A stretch of DNA of 18,373 nucleotides, from positions 1-18,373 of the forward strand of contig JASBRM010000051.1 of assembly GCA_030149405.1 (NCBI GenBank). Reading direction: 5' to 3'. This DNA comes from Neptuniibacter sp. (GTDB lineage Bacteria; Pseudomonadota; Gammaproteobacteria; Pseudomonadales; Balneatricaceae). Within the stretch, counting starts at the first letter, position 1; the number at the start of each line of letters is the position of its first letter. A model generated the notes under the pieces. That model was not told the origin of the DNA, searched no databases, and worked only from the letters and a program-made list of their open reading frames with translations. A program made the translations under genes and the position numbers. Below, piece after piece: positions 1-6,494 of this stretch.

Positions 1-345
1 CTGTTGCTGGAGGCATACCCAAAAACCTTTGACCGTAATAATGTCAGACCTCTGAAAATAGGCATTCAGGAAGACCTGATTGCGGACGATAAAGTTTCCA
101 AGAATAAAATCAAAAGAGCCTTGGCAAGCTATGTGCGCTCATTGAATTACTATCGCTCTCTACGCGAGGGTGTTGACCGTGTAGACATCAATGGTGAACC
201 AGCAGGTCAGGTAACTAAGGATGAGTCTGATTACGCTAAGCAGAAGCTCAAAGAGATTAACAAAGCGCGTCAGGACAAGCGTAAAGAACAGGAACGTACT
301 GACCGCATGAGCAAGAAATTAGAAATGCTGGTGACTAGAAAATAA
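1..345 (+). CDS. proQ: ProQ/FinO-domain RNA chaperone, 3' part (5' end outside window)
   Basis: The reading frame is open from the first base, so the gene begins before the window; about 114 C-terminal residues are visible. The segment reads LLLEAYPKTF, then PLKIGI, then an ALASYVRSLNYYRSL stretch. These are hallmarks of the ProQ/FinO domain, a basic RNA-binding fold that recognises the 3' stem of structured transcripts and small RNAs. After the domain comes a lysine/glutamate-rich tail (KQKLKEINKARQDKRKEQER) with no sign of the Hfq-like Tudor C-terminal domain of E. coli ProQ, so it resembles the shorter ProQ-like proteins. A bidirectional hairpin terminator follows and the next gene is convergent. 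Family assignment is firm; calling it the ProQ orthologue rather than a paralogue is less certain because the N-terminus is missing. Confidence 0.85.
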   Translation: MLLEAYPKTFDRNNVRPLKIGIQEDLIADDKVSKNKIKRALASYVRSLNYYRSLREGVDRVDINGEPAGQVTKDESDYAKQKLKEINKARQDKRKEQERTDRMSKKLEMLVTRK

Positions 346-360
346 GTTGCTTAGCATAAT

Positions 361-393
361 AAAAAAACGGCGGTATATATCGCCGTTTTTTTT
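361..393. terminator. Bidirectional Rho-independent terminator between proQ and lapD
   Basis: Arms ACGGCG (367-372) and CGCCGT (381-386) enclose an 8-nt AT-rich loop. They are flanked by seven A on the left and eight T on the right, so the structure works as a terminator on both strands. It sits 15 bp after the proQ stop and 12 bp beyond the lapD stop. Confidence 0.9.
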
Positions 394-405
394 ATGTCTG
401 ACTTA

Positions 406-2364
406 TCAGTCGACAGGGTGATCGATAGGGGTTGGTGCCCCATGGAAATAACCTTGAGTGCCATCAACCTCGAGCGATTTAAGGATGGATAGCTGAGCTT
501 CCCGTTCAACATGTTCAGCATAGGCATGAATACCTAAGCTGTGAACCACGCTGATCAGACTGCTAACAAAGAATTTATCCTCAGCACTGCCTTCAATTGA
601 GCGAATCAACGACCCATCAATTTTGACGTAATCCGGTTGCACGGCATATAGATATGCGAACCCGCTTGGATGCACACCAAAGTGGTCGACACCGAACTTG
701 ATACCCAGACTCTGAAGCTCTTTTCTGAACTCCGAAACTATGCTGGTATGGTTCAGCACACCGGTTTCATCCACTTCAAACATGATTTTCGCAGGTGAAG
801 AGCAAGATTTAAGTTTTTTGATCAACCAGCTTCTGAAAGCATCACTGGAGACAGCTTCCCGGCTGAGGTTAATCGTTAGCGGCAGCGGATGGGTAGCAAT
901 CTTGTCCAAGACTTGTTCAATGATTGCTTTATCCATCTCTACGATCAAACCCAGATCTTTAACCACATTTATGAACTCGCCTGCTGGAGCAGGTTTGTTT
1001 TCGCGATCCAGAATTCGGGCCAGAATCTCACCCTGTAAACGTTCTTCTGAAGAGATACCCAGTACTTTCTGAATCTGCAGAAAGATCTGGCGCTGATTAA
1101 TGGCATTAGCAACGTGTTCTTTCCAGGAAGCATCTTCGGGCTCTGAGGTTGTCTCCTGTACCTGATCATATTGTTTCCACAGGCCGTGGATTCGTGCGGC
1201 TTCTTCAGCAGCAAGACGAGCTTCAGAAAGCAGCTGTTTAGAGTTGTTGGTTTCCTTAAAGCTACAACTACCCACACTGATCACTGGGCGCTCGCTTTCT
1301 GTTGCACCCAGTTGATGCAGTTGTTTTTCAATCTCAGTTTCCAGGTTTTCAATAGCAACGCGAGTTTGTTCAGGGTCGGTTTGGTCCGTAAGCAAAACAA
1401 AGTCTGCTCCGGATAAGCGTCCAAGCACGCTTTGATCTGCTTTACTGGCCATGCCTTCTAACTGATTGGCTAATAATTTCAGTACGGTGTTGGTCTTATC
1501 AACACCGATGAGCTCATTGATTTTCTGAAGGTTAACTAAGCGGATGATGAGTAAAGATCCGTGACCGAAATCGTCTCTGTAGTCCAGCTTCTCGGCAAGT
1601 TGTGATTCAGAAGAACGTTGATTGGACAATCCCGTTAAACCATCCTGATAGGCACTTCTTCTAAGCTCTTCTATATTGCGTGTTTGTTCATCGAACATGT
1701 TTCTAACCTGATGAACCATGTTGTTCATGGCCTGAACCACATATCGCAGTTCCCGGGTGCTCGGAAGCTTCGGTTGTTCAATAAAGCGTTTCTGGGAAAG
1801 GGCAACAGCCTGGTCTTCCACGCTTTTTAGCGGTTTAAGCAGATATCTCACCAGATAGCTGATGGATAACAGGCAGATCATAGATAAAGAGATAAACAGC
1901 AGAATACTGTCCTGAGCTCCACGCCAGAGTTTTTCATAGGCATAACCCGCGCGGCTCTGAACGTAGATGGTGCCCGCTTGTCGCCATTGATGAGTTACTT
2001 CCCGGGACATGGAAGGCGGAGTGATGTGGATCATCTGCTGGAACCAGTCTGGGACTTCATCACTGATCAGGGGTGGTGTGTTTTTCTCAAACAGTACAGT
2101 CCCTTCAGAGTTGGTTACGGTAATTTTTTGGTAAAAGCCGCTGTCAAAAATTGCATTTACAGCGGTCTCTATAGTCGCACTGTCCTCTTCTGCCATATAA
2201 GGCGCCAGATAGAGCCCCAGATGAGTAGCAGAGTCCTGGGCATGTGATTCCAGCTGGTTTTCCAGAATCGCTCTGGAACTGTCAGACATGATGTACAGAG
2301 TGCCCGAAACCAGTCCGATCAACACTGCAAAGATTGCAGTAATCAGTTGGTTAACCAATGACAT
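406..2364 (-). CDS. lapD: LapD-like transmembrane c-di-GMP receptor (degenerate GGDEF-EAL)
   Basis: 652 residues in the LapD order: TM helix about 7-27, periplasmic domain about 28-150, second TM about 152-172, HAMP about 173-225, GGDEF about 237-395, EAL about 410-650. Both catalytic sites look dead. The GGDEF signature is RLSGADF (316-322). In the EAL domain the EAL motif is EILAR (446-450), the metal-binding DDFG is DHFG (560-563), and the late motif is AEHVER (616-621). This fits a receptor that binds c-di-GMP without making or cleaving it. In Pseudomonas fluorescens, c-di-GMP-bound LapD sequesters the protease LapG in the periplasm so the adhesin LapA stays on the surface. W127 in the periplasmic loop may be the equivalent of the tryptophan that docks LapG (inferred from position). 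Good Shine-Dalgarno GAGGAG. It lies 21 bp after lapG, which strongly supports the call. Confidence 0.9.
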   Translation of the reverse strand: MSLVNQLITAIFAVLIGLVSGTLYIMSDSSRAILENQLESHAQDSATHLGLYLAPYMAEEDSATIETAVNAIFDSGFYQKITVTNSEGTVLFEKNTPPLISDEVPDWFQQMIHITPPSMSREVTHQWRQAGTIYVQSRAGYAYEKLWRGAQDSILLFISLSMICLLSISYLVRYLLKPLKSVEDQAVALSQKRFIEQPKLPSTRELRYVVQAMNNMVHQVRNMFDEQTRNIEELRRSAYQDGLTGLSNQRSSESQLAEKLDYRDDFGHGSLLIIRLVNLQKINELIGVDKTNTVLKLLANQLEGMASKADQSVLGRLSGADFVLLTDQTDPEQTRVAIENLETEIEKQLHQLGATESERPVISVGSCSFKETNNSKQLLSEARLAAEEAARIHGLWKQYDQVQETTSEPEDASWKEHVANAINQRQIFLQIQKVLGISSEERLQGEILARILDRENKPAPAGEFINVVKDLGLIVEMDKAIIEQVLDKIATHPLPLTINLSREAVSSDAFRSWLIKKLKSCSSPAKIMFEVDETGVLNHTSIVSEFRKELQSLGIKFGVDHFGVHPSGFAYLYAVQPDYVKIDGSLIRSIEGSAEDKFFVSSLISVVHSLGIHAYAEHVEREAQLSILKSLEVDGTQGYFHGAPTPIDHPVD

Positions 2365-2385
2365 ATCTCATACTCCTCATCTTCC

Positions 2386-3096
2386 TTATTTCAGGTTGAC
2401 TTCATTGTTCTCAATGCGTGACTTCAATCTAACCCAGGGTTTTAAACGGTTAGAGGTTCCCACCAGAGTGGTCCTTCTACCCATTTTGGACAGCCACAGG
2501 TTATCACCGTTAAAGCTGTATACGTGTGCCAGGTCAGGCCGCTTGTCTGCTGGAAGAATCTCTTTGTTGATATTATCCAGTACCAATGGAATGGCCTTTG
2601 GGGTGCTGTAGTATGTGAGCACCATGTGCGCCTGGTTGAAGCTTAAGGCTTTAACATAAGCAATGTTCATTTTATTTACCGGAACACCCAGCTCTTTCAG
2701 TGTGTAGTACTTAGCAATACTGAAATCTTCACAGTCTCCACCATTGGATATTAGAAATTCGACTGGCGTGGCCCAATAATCTTTTTTCTTCCAATGGATA
2801 ATATCGTCAACAAACCGGACCTGGTTGAAAAAATAGTTCACTTTTTCCAGTTTGCTTTGATCATCAAGTGGGGCAAGCTCGGTTAAAAGTGCTTGCCATT
2901 TCTCGAGACGCAGTTGTGCTTCAGGACCGTATTTTTGACCGAGTTTTGCAATCTCAGCTTTACTGAGTCGGATGCTATCCGCTGCTACTGAAACGAAAAT
3001 AATACAAGACAAAACAAACAGCATGACCGACACAGTGGTGCCAGTGTAGGAATTGCTGCTTTGAAATCTGAGCTTGTCAGCACGGATCGATTTCAT
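2386..3096 (-). CDS. lapG: LapG-type periplasmic cysteine protease (transglutaminase-like)
   Basis: 236 residues, with a hydrophobic export segment at about 23-39 ending VSVAA. The bacterial transglutaminase-like cysteine protease triad is visible: C122 in NGGDCEDFS, H157 in NQAHMVL, and D174 in LVLDNIN. LapG cuts a di-alanine site near the N-terminus of LapA-type giant adhesins and so releases the adhesin and the biofilm; LapD restrains it when c-di-GMP is high. LapG enzymes need calcium; acidic residues near the active site (D97/D98 and D121/E123) are candidates, by inference. The gene begins 14 bp after the DUF3080 stop and is followed 21 bp later by lapD, so one transcript is likely. No adhesin substrate is encoded in the window. 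Confidence 0.92.
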   Translation of the reverse strand: MKSIRADKLRFQSSNSYTGTTVSVMLFVLSCIIFVSVAADSIRLSKAEIAKLGQKYGPEAQLRLEKWQALLTELAPLDDQSKLEKVNYFFNQVRFVDDIIHWKKKDYWATPVEFLISNGGDCEDFSIAKYYTLKELGVPVNKMNIAYVKALSFNQAHMVLTYYSTPKAIPLVLDNINKEILPADKRPDLAHVYSFNGDNLWLSKMGRRTTLVGTSNRLKPWVRLKSRIENNEVNLK

Positions 3097-3110
3097 TACT
3101 ACGTTTTGCC

Positions 3111-4199
3111 TTATCGCTTAGTGCTTGATGGCATCATGCCACATTGTTTAAGTACTGTTTGCCATGCCTGAACATGTCGGTCCCGGGCAGACTCGTATTC
3201 GGACCATAATCCGCCTTTTGAGTTCCTGTTCAGAACCTTTTGCTGATAGTTGATAACGCTGGAGTTCAGATTCAAACCGCCAGCGATCAAATTATCAAAA
3301 AGGGTGTTGTTCAGATCCAGCCAGGTTTTACTGCTGTTGTGTACCTGAACCAAATAGGGTTGGACTTCGCCAGCGTAATACTTGTAAAACACATTTTGCA
3401 GGATTTTAGCCTTTTGTGAAATTTTACCATTAAAACAGATTGGCTTTTCCTTAAGATGTTGTTCGATCAGGTTAGAAGCGTGGTTTAGATACCTGCTGAC
3501 CAGTTGAAGCGATGCTAGGCTCTGCGCACCTGAGCGATTTCGATGTAATTGTTCATACAGAGGTTCAATATCATGAACAAACTCTGGCAGTTCCCATTGT
3601 TGATGATCTTTCACCAGTTTAGATAACGAACTGATGGTGGAAAACGACTCTAGCATTGTAGAGCTGGAACCGTCAGCTTCAAGGGGAAGGGGCTGCTCAC
3701 CGATTGAAAAATTATTCTCAATCTCGCTGGACGTATAGATGCCGTTCCATATCTCAGCGGTTAAATTCGCACTCTTAATCTCATAAATGTCAGACAGCTG
3801 CTCTAATAATTCAGGGTCATCCTTTTCGAGTTGAACGGTAGTCAGGCAATTCCTAATGGCGTCGAAAAATTTTAATTCGTAGACCATTTTTTGTGAGGGC
3901 GAATACACTTTTCCCAGTGAACTGTTGCGTTCTGCGATCAGAGGTAAGAGGTTACAGCGTTTTAGGTTAAGTACATCCAACAGGCCTTCTCGTATTTCTT
4001 GCGTAGGTGAAATACGGTCTCTGCGTTGTGGGAAAAGCGGTATTTCAGGTGCGGGAGGCAGTGCTTGATCAACCTCTAACACCCTGCTGACTCGTGAGGT
4101 GTAATTTTCCAGCATATCTTCAGGCTGATTGCTCTCGCATCCAGTCAGGTAAAAACAGCTAGCAATTAAACCTATCAATGTCAGGGTTTTGATGACCAT
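3111..4199 (-). CDS. DUF3080-family lipoprotein of unknown function
   Basis: 362 residues. The N-terminus is a lipoprotein signal peptide with lipobox YLTGC, acylated Cys at 21. The +2 residue is Glu, not Asp, so sorting to the outer membrane is expected. The body resembles DUF3080: a proline-rich PRRDR-like segment (about residues 57-63, PQRRDRI), then LKRCNLLPLIAERNSSLGKV and SQKMVYELKFFDAIRNC, where the two cysteines could pair. The rest is mostly helical with no catalytic motif I can name. It starts 8 bp after the MATE stop and ends 14 bp before lapG, so it is co-transcribed with both. An outer-membrane lipoprotein made together with LapG and LapD could be an accessory to the adhesin pathway, but that is inference from position only. 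Family assignment is from memory of the conserved segment. Confidence 0.8.
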   Translation of the reverse strand: MVIKTLTLIGLIASCFYLTGCESNQPEDMLENYTSRVSRVLEVDQALPPAPEIPLFPQRRDRISPTQEIREGLLDVLNLKRCNLLPLIAERNSSLGKVYSPSQKMVYELKFFDAIRNCLTTVQLEKDDPELLEQLSDIYEIKSANLTAEIWNGIYTSSEIENNFSIGEQPLPLEADGSSSTMLESFSTISSLSKLVKDHQQWELPEFVHDIEPLYEQLHRNRSGAQSLASLQLVSRYLNHASNLIEQHLKEKPICFNGKISQKAKILQNVFYKYYAGEVQPYLVQVHNSSKTWLDLNNTLFDNLIAGGLNLNSSVINYQQKVLNRNSKGGLWSEYESARDRHVQAWQTVLKQCGMMPSSTKR

Positions 4200-4207
4200 A
4201 CCTCTAG

Positions 4208-5554
4208 TTACATTTGCAGGAGAGATCTGCTTTTAAAATATAAGCGTGAGAGAAGAAGTATAGCCCCAATTGTCAGGCCTATCAGAAGGCCAATCCAGAA
4301 TCCCTTTGGCCCCATAGCAGGAAACAGGAAATCGGTTTTCGCCAATACATAGCCAATGGGAAGGCCTATAACCCAGTAAGAAATAAAAACCAGTAACAAG
4401 GGCAGAGCCGTATCTTTATAACCTCTCAATGCGCCGGCACTGGTGACCTGAATCGCATCCGAAAACTGGAACATAGCAGCAATCACAATCAAGGACGCAG
4501 CTATCGTAATAATGCGCTCATCCTCTGTGTATAGCAGCACGATGTCCTGCGCGAACAGGCCCATTAAACTGGAACTGATTACGGCTAAACACAATGTAAT
4601 CAGAAGGCCCGTTCTAGCACTGAATCTTGCGGCTTGTGGAGAGCCAGCGCCCAATTGATGCCCGACCCTGATCGTCAACGCCATGGCGATGCTCAGTGGC
4701 AGCATAAATACCAGGCCGGTAAAGCTCAAAGTGATCTGATGAGAGGCGATCATCACTTCTCCAAGGTCCGCTAATAGCAGAGCTATAACCGAAAACATGC
4801 TGACTTCTATCAGTAGAGAAAGGCCAATAGGCACGCCCAGCTTTAAAAAGGTAAACAGCTCATGAGCGCTTGGCAGTTTCCATTCAGAAAACAGTTTTAA
4901 AGATTCAAACGTCTGGGCTTTTAAAACATATGCAAGTGCTGTAAACAGCATGATCCACATAACGATTGCGGTAGCCCAGCCACAGCCTACGCCACCTAAC
5001 TCAGGCAACCCAAACTTACCGTAAATCAGCAGGTAGTTAAGTGGGATGTTACATAACAAACCAAAGATCGAGATCACCATGGCGGGTTTGGTTTTGCCAA
5101 AGCCTTCTATATAACTTCGCATCAACTGATAGAAAAGCAGGGCAGGGAACCCCCAGGAAATTGCCTTGAGATATTGGTCAGTAATCACTGCCAAATTTTG
5201 TTCAACACCCATAAAGCGCAACAAGGGCATGCAATTGTTCATCAGATACATGGCGATCACTGTAAGAACAACTGCGATGAATGCGCCTTGGTGCAAGGCG
5301 GCTTTCGAAGTTGACGCTTTTCCTGAGCCAACCAGATGAGCCACTATTGGCGTGGTGGCAATTAAGATTCCCTGAGATGCCAGGAAGATAGGCAACCAGA
5401 TGCCCGAACCCAGGGAGACAGCAGCTAGATCGGTTGAATCGTAGCGGCCAGACATCAGGGTATCGACAAAGCCCATAGAGGTCTGTGCGATCTGGGCAAT
5501 GGCGATAGGGCCGCCGAGCGCAAGAATGACTTTAATTTCGTTGAAGGTTTTCAG
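4208..5554 (-). CDS. MATE-family multidrug/Na+ antiporter (NorM/MdtK type), probable non-ATG start
   Basis: Inner-membrane multidrug and toxic-compound extrusion pump. From the first ATG (5474-5476) the protein has 422 residues and opens with MGFVDTLMSGRY, which in NorM/MdtK lies at the end of the first transmembrane helix. The in-frame codons upstream encode that helix: DLKTFNEI, then KVILALGGPIAIAQIAQTS, close to the E. coli MdtK N-terminus. The frame is open up to a TAA at 5588-5590 but holds no ATG, GTG or TTG. CTG at 5552-5554 is preceded by AAGG with a 7-nt spacer and gives 448 residues, near the 457 of MdtK, so I place the start there. CTG at 5570-5572 has no Shine-Dalgarno. Multiple hydrophobic helices follow to the end, including the internal SMFSVIALLLADLGE segment. 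First gene of the MATE, DUF3080, lapG, lapD run. Product firm, start uncertain. Confidence 0.85.
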   Translation of the reverse strand: MKTFNEIKVILALGGPIAIAQIAQTSMGFVDTLMSGRYDSTDLAAVSLGSGIWLPIFLASQGILIATTPIVAHLVGSGKASTSKAALHQGAFIAVVLTVIAMYLMNNCMPLLRFMGVEQNLAVITDQYLKAISWGFPALLFYQLMRSYIEGFGKTKPAMVISIFGLLCNIPLNYLLIYGKFGLPELGGVGCGWATAIVMWIMLFTALAYVLKAQTFESLKLFSEWKLPSAHELFTFLKLGVPIGLSLLIEVSMFSVIALLLADLGEVMIASHQITLSFTGLVFMLPLSIAMALTIRVGHQLGAGSPQAARFSARTGLLITLCLAVISSSLMGLFAQDIVLLYTEDERIITIAASLIVIAAMFQFSDAIQVTSAGALRGYKDTALPLLLVFISYWVIGLPIGYVLAKTDFLFPAMGPKGFWIGLLIGLTIGAILLLSRLYFKSRSLLQM

Positions 5555-5561
5555 ATCGGAG

Positions 5562-5565
5562 CCTT
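5562..5565 (-). promoter_or_regulatory. Ribosome binding site supporting the CTG start of the MATE gene
   Basis: On the minus strand AAGG lies 7 nt before CTG at 5552-5554. It is the only purine-rich Shine-Dalgarno-like sequence correctly spaced from a near-cognate codon upstream of the conserved first helix. Confidence 0.4.
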
Positions 5566-5590
5566 GATGCAGATGGATATCAAGGGCTTA

Positions 5591-5619
5591 AGCATAGGGC
5601 TGGAACAGTCATTGAACAA
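5591..5619 (-). promoter_or_regulatory. Weak sigma70-like promoter candidate for the MATE-lap operon
   Basis: On the minus strand TTGTTC (5619-5614) and TATGCT (5596-5591) are separated by exactly 17 bp. The match to consensus is modest, 3 of 6 and 4 of 6. Transcription would start near 5584, leaving about 30 nt of leader before the proposed CTG start. Confidence 0.25.
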
Positions 5620-5817
5620 TCTTTTTTAGGCGTAATTGCTAAAATACCGGATCTTTATCGAATCTGATCAGAAAAAATCATGGCTGTAATGGAATTAACA
5701 TTTTTGCTATTTATTATCTGCAACTTAGATGGATATGGCTTGCATTACATAGCGGTGTTGCCAGGAAAAGGCGTCTCCTGATTTGCGTAAGTTATACCCT
5801 GTTTTAAAAGGCAGTTT

Positions 5818-5841
5818 CAGAATGATATTTACATCATTCTG
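5818..5841 (+). promoter_or_regulatory. Perfect 9-bp inverted repeat in the cold-shock gene leader
   Basis: CAGAATGAT (5818-5826) and ATCATTCTG (5833-5841) form a perfect stem with a 6-nt loop. The structure ends 32 nt before the csp start codon and has no T-run, so it is not a terminator. It could be an mRNA leader hairpin, as in cold-shock genes with temperature-responsive leaders, or an operator. Which one is not decidable from sequence alone. Confidence 0.55.
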
Positions 5842-5873
5842 GCGATATGAAAGACCAGATTAGGATTAGACAA

Positions 5874-6077
5874 ATGGCAACAACAGGCACAGTTAAGTGG
5901 TTTAACGACGAGAAAGGCTTCGGATTCATTGCACAGGAAAATGGCCCGGATGTTTTCGCTCATTTCAGCGCAATTCAGGGTGATGGTTTTAAATCTCTGG
6001 CAGAAGGCCAGAAGGTTGAATTCACGATCACTCAGGGTCAGAAAGGCCCTCAGGCTGAGAACATCGTTAAAGTGTAA
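5874..6077 (+). CDS. Cold-shock protein (CspA family, single CSD domain)
   Basis: 67 residues from the ATG at 5874, a normal CspA-family length. RNP1 is KGFGFI (14-19) and RNP2 is VFAHF (27-31). The aromatic residues W9, F10, F16, F18, F28, H30 and F31 make the nucleic-acid-binding face. Such proteins bind single-stranded RNA and DNA and melt RNA structure, acting as antiterminators or RNA chaperones. An in-frame ATG at 5847 would add nine residues (MKDQIRIRQ), but AGGA (5862-5865) is 8 nt before the ATG at 5874 and family proteins begin at this point, so the shorter form is chosen. Monocistronic, with its own hairpin leader and terminator. Which Csp paralogue it is cannot be told. Confidence 0.93.
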   Translation: MATTGTVKWFNDEKGFGFIAQENGPDVFAHFSAIQGDGFKSLAEGQKVEFTITQGQKGPQAENIVKV

Positions 6078-6100
6078 CGATTAAGTTCGCGCCTTCCCTG

Positions 6101-6129
6101 AAAAAGCATGCCGAGAGGTGTGCTTTTTT
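6101..6129 (+). terminator. Terminator after the cold-shock gene
   Basis: AAAAAGCA (6101-6108) pairs with TGCTTTTT (6121-6128) around a 12-nt loop, and the right arm runs into a T-rich tract. The A-run on the left lets it also serve the convergent cysteine-cluster gene. Confidence 0.7.
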
Positions 6130-6163
6130 GTTTTGTGGTGCTATGAACGGCGCTATTAACCAC

Positions 6164-6397
6164 CTAGCGGGTAGATTCTTCTACCAGAGTTAAAATTTGT
6201 ATTGCTTGCTCCCGGTTATCACCGCAAAAGTCAGGTTCCGGGGCAAAAGCTGCGCAGGCTTTTGGTCGTTCTGGTTTGCCAAATATGGAACAACGCAGGT
6301 CATCGGTCAGATGCTGGCAGGGTTCAAAAGCGGGTTTATTTAGGCTGCTGATACTTGGGATAATGCAGCAGGCTGCACAGTTTGGGCGGCATTCCAT
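6164..6397 (-). CDS. YkgJ-family cysteine-cluster protein
   Basis: 77 residues from the ATG at 6395-6397. The N-terminus MECRPNCAACC gives C3-x3-C7-x2-C10-C11, the CxxxCxxCC cluster of the UPF0153/YkgJ family, followed by C27, C36, C48 and C58 and the conserved FGKPERPKAC stretch. The cysteines are thought to bind a metal (zinc or an iron-sulfur cluster); no enzymatic role is established. A longer form starting at 6451 would add 18 residues, but its start would lie inside the mqo terminator and family members begin at MECR, so I reject it. It lies downstream of mqo on the same strand but beyond the mqo terminator, so it needs its own promoter or read-through. Confidence 0.85.
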   Translation of the reverse strand: MECRPNCAACCIIPSISSLNKPAFEPCQHLTDDLRCSIFGKPERPKACAAFAPEPDFCGDNREQAIQILTLVEESTR

Positions 6398-6449
6398 AAT
6401 CAAAGAGTATTGTGAACAAGTTTGTATTGTAATTGTGGGGCATAAAAAC

Positions 6450-6479
6450 AAAAAGCCGATCTAAAAAGACCGGCTTTTT
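6450..6479 (-). terminator. Terminator of mqo
   Basis: Arms AAAAAGCCG (6450-6458) and CGGCTTTTT (6471-6479). Read on the minus strand it is a GC-rich stem followed by a T-rich tract, 15 bp past the mqo stop. It is also T-rich in the plus direction and so may be bidirectional. Confidence 0.85.
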
Positions 6480-6494
6480 CTGTAGCAGATTTGT

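Noticed and set aside
969..1277. 102-codon reading frame inside lapD
   Set aside because: Same-strand, out-of-frame shadow of the EAL/GGDEF coding sequence; no recognisable domain.
406..5554. LapA-type adhesin or its type I secretion genes
   Set aside because: Looked for around lapD/lapG; no long repetitive protein, RTX motif or secretion ATPase is encoded in the window.
6398..6451. 18-residue N-terminal extension of the cysteine-cluster protein
   Set aside because: Its start codon lies at the edge of the mqo terminator, and family proteins begin at MECR.
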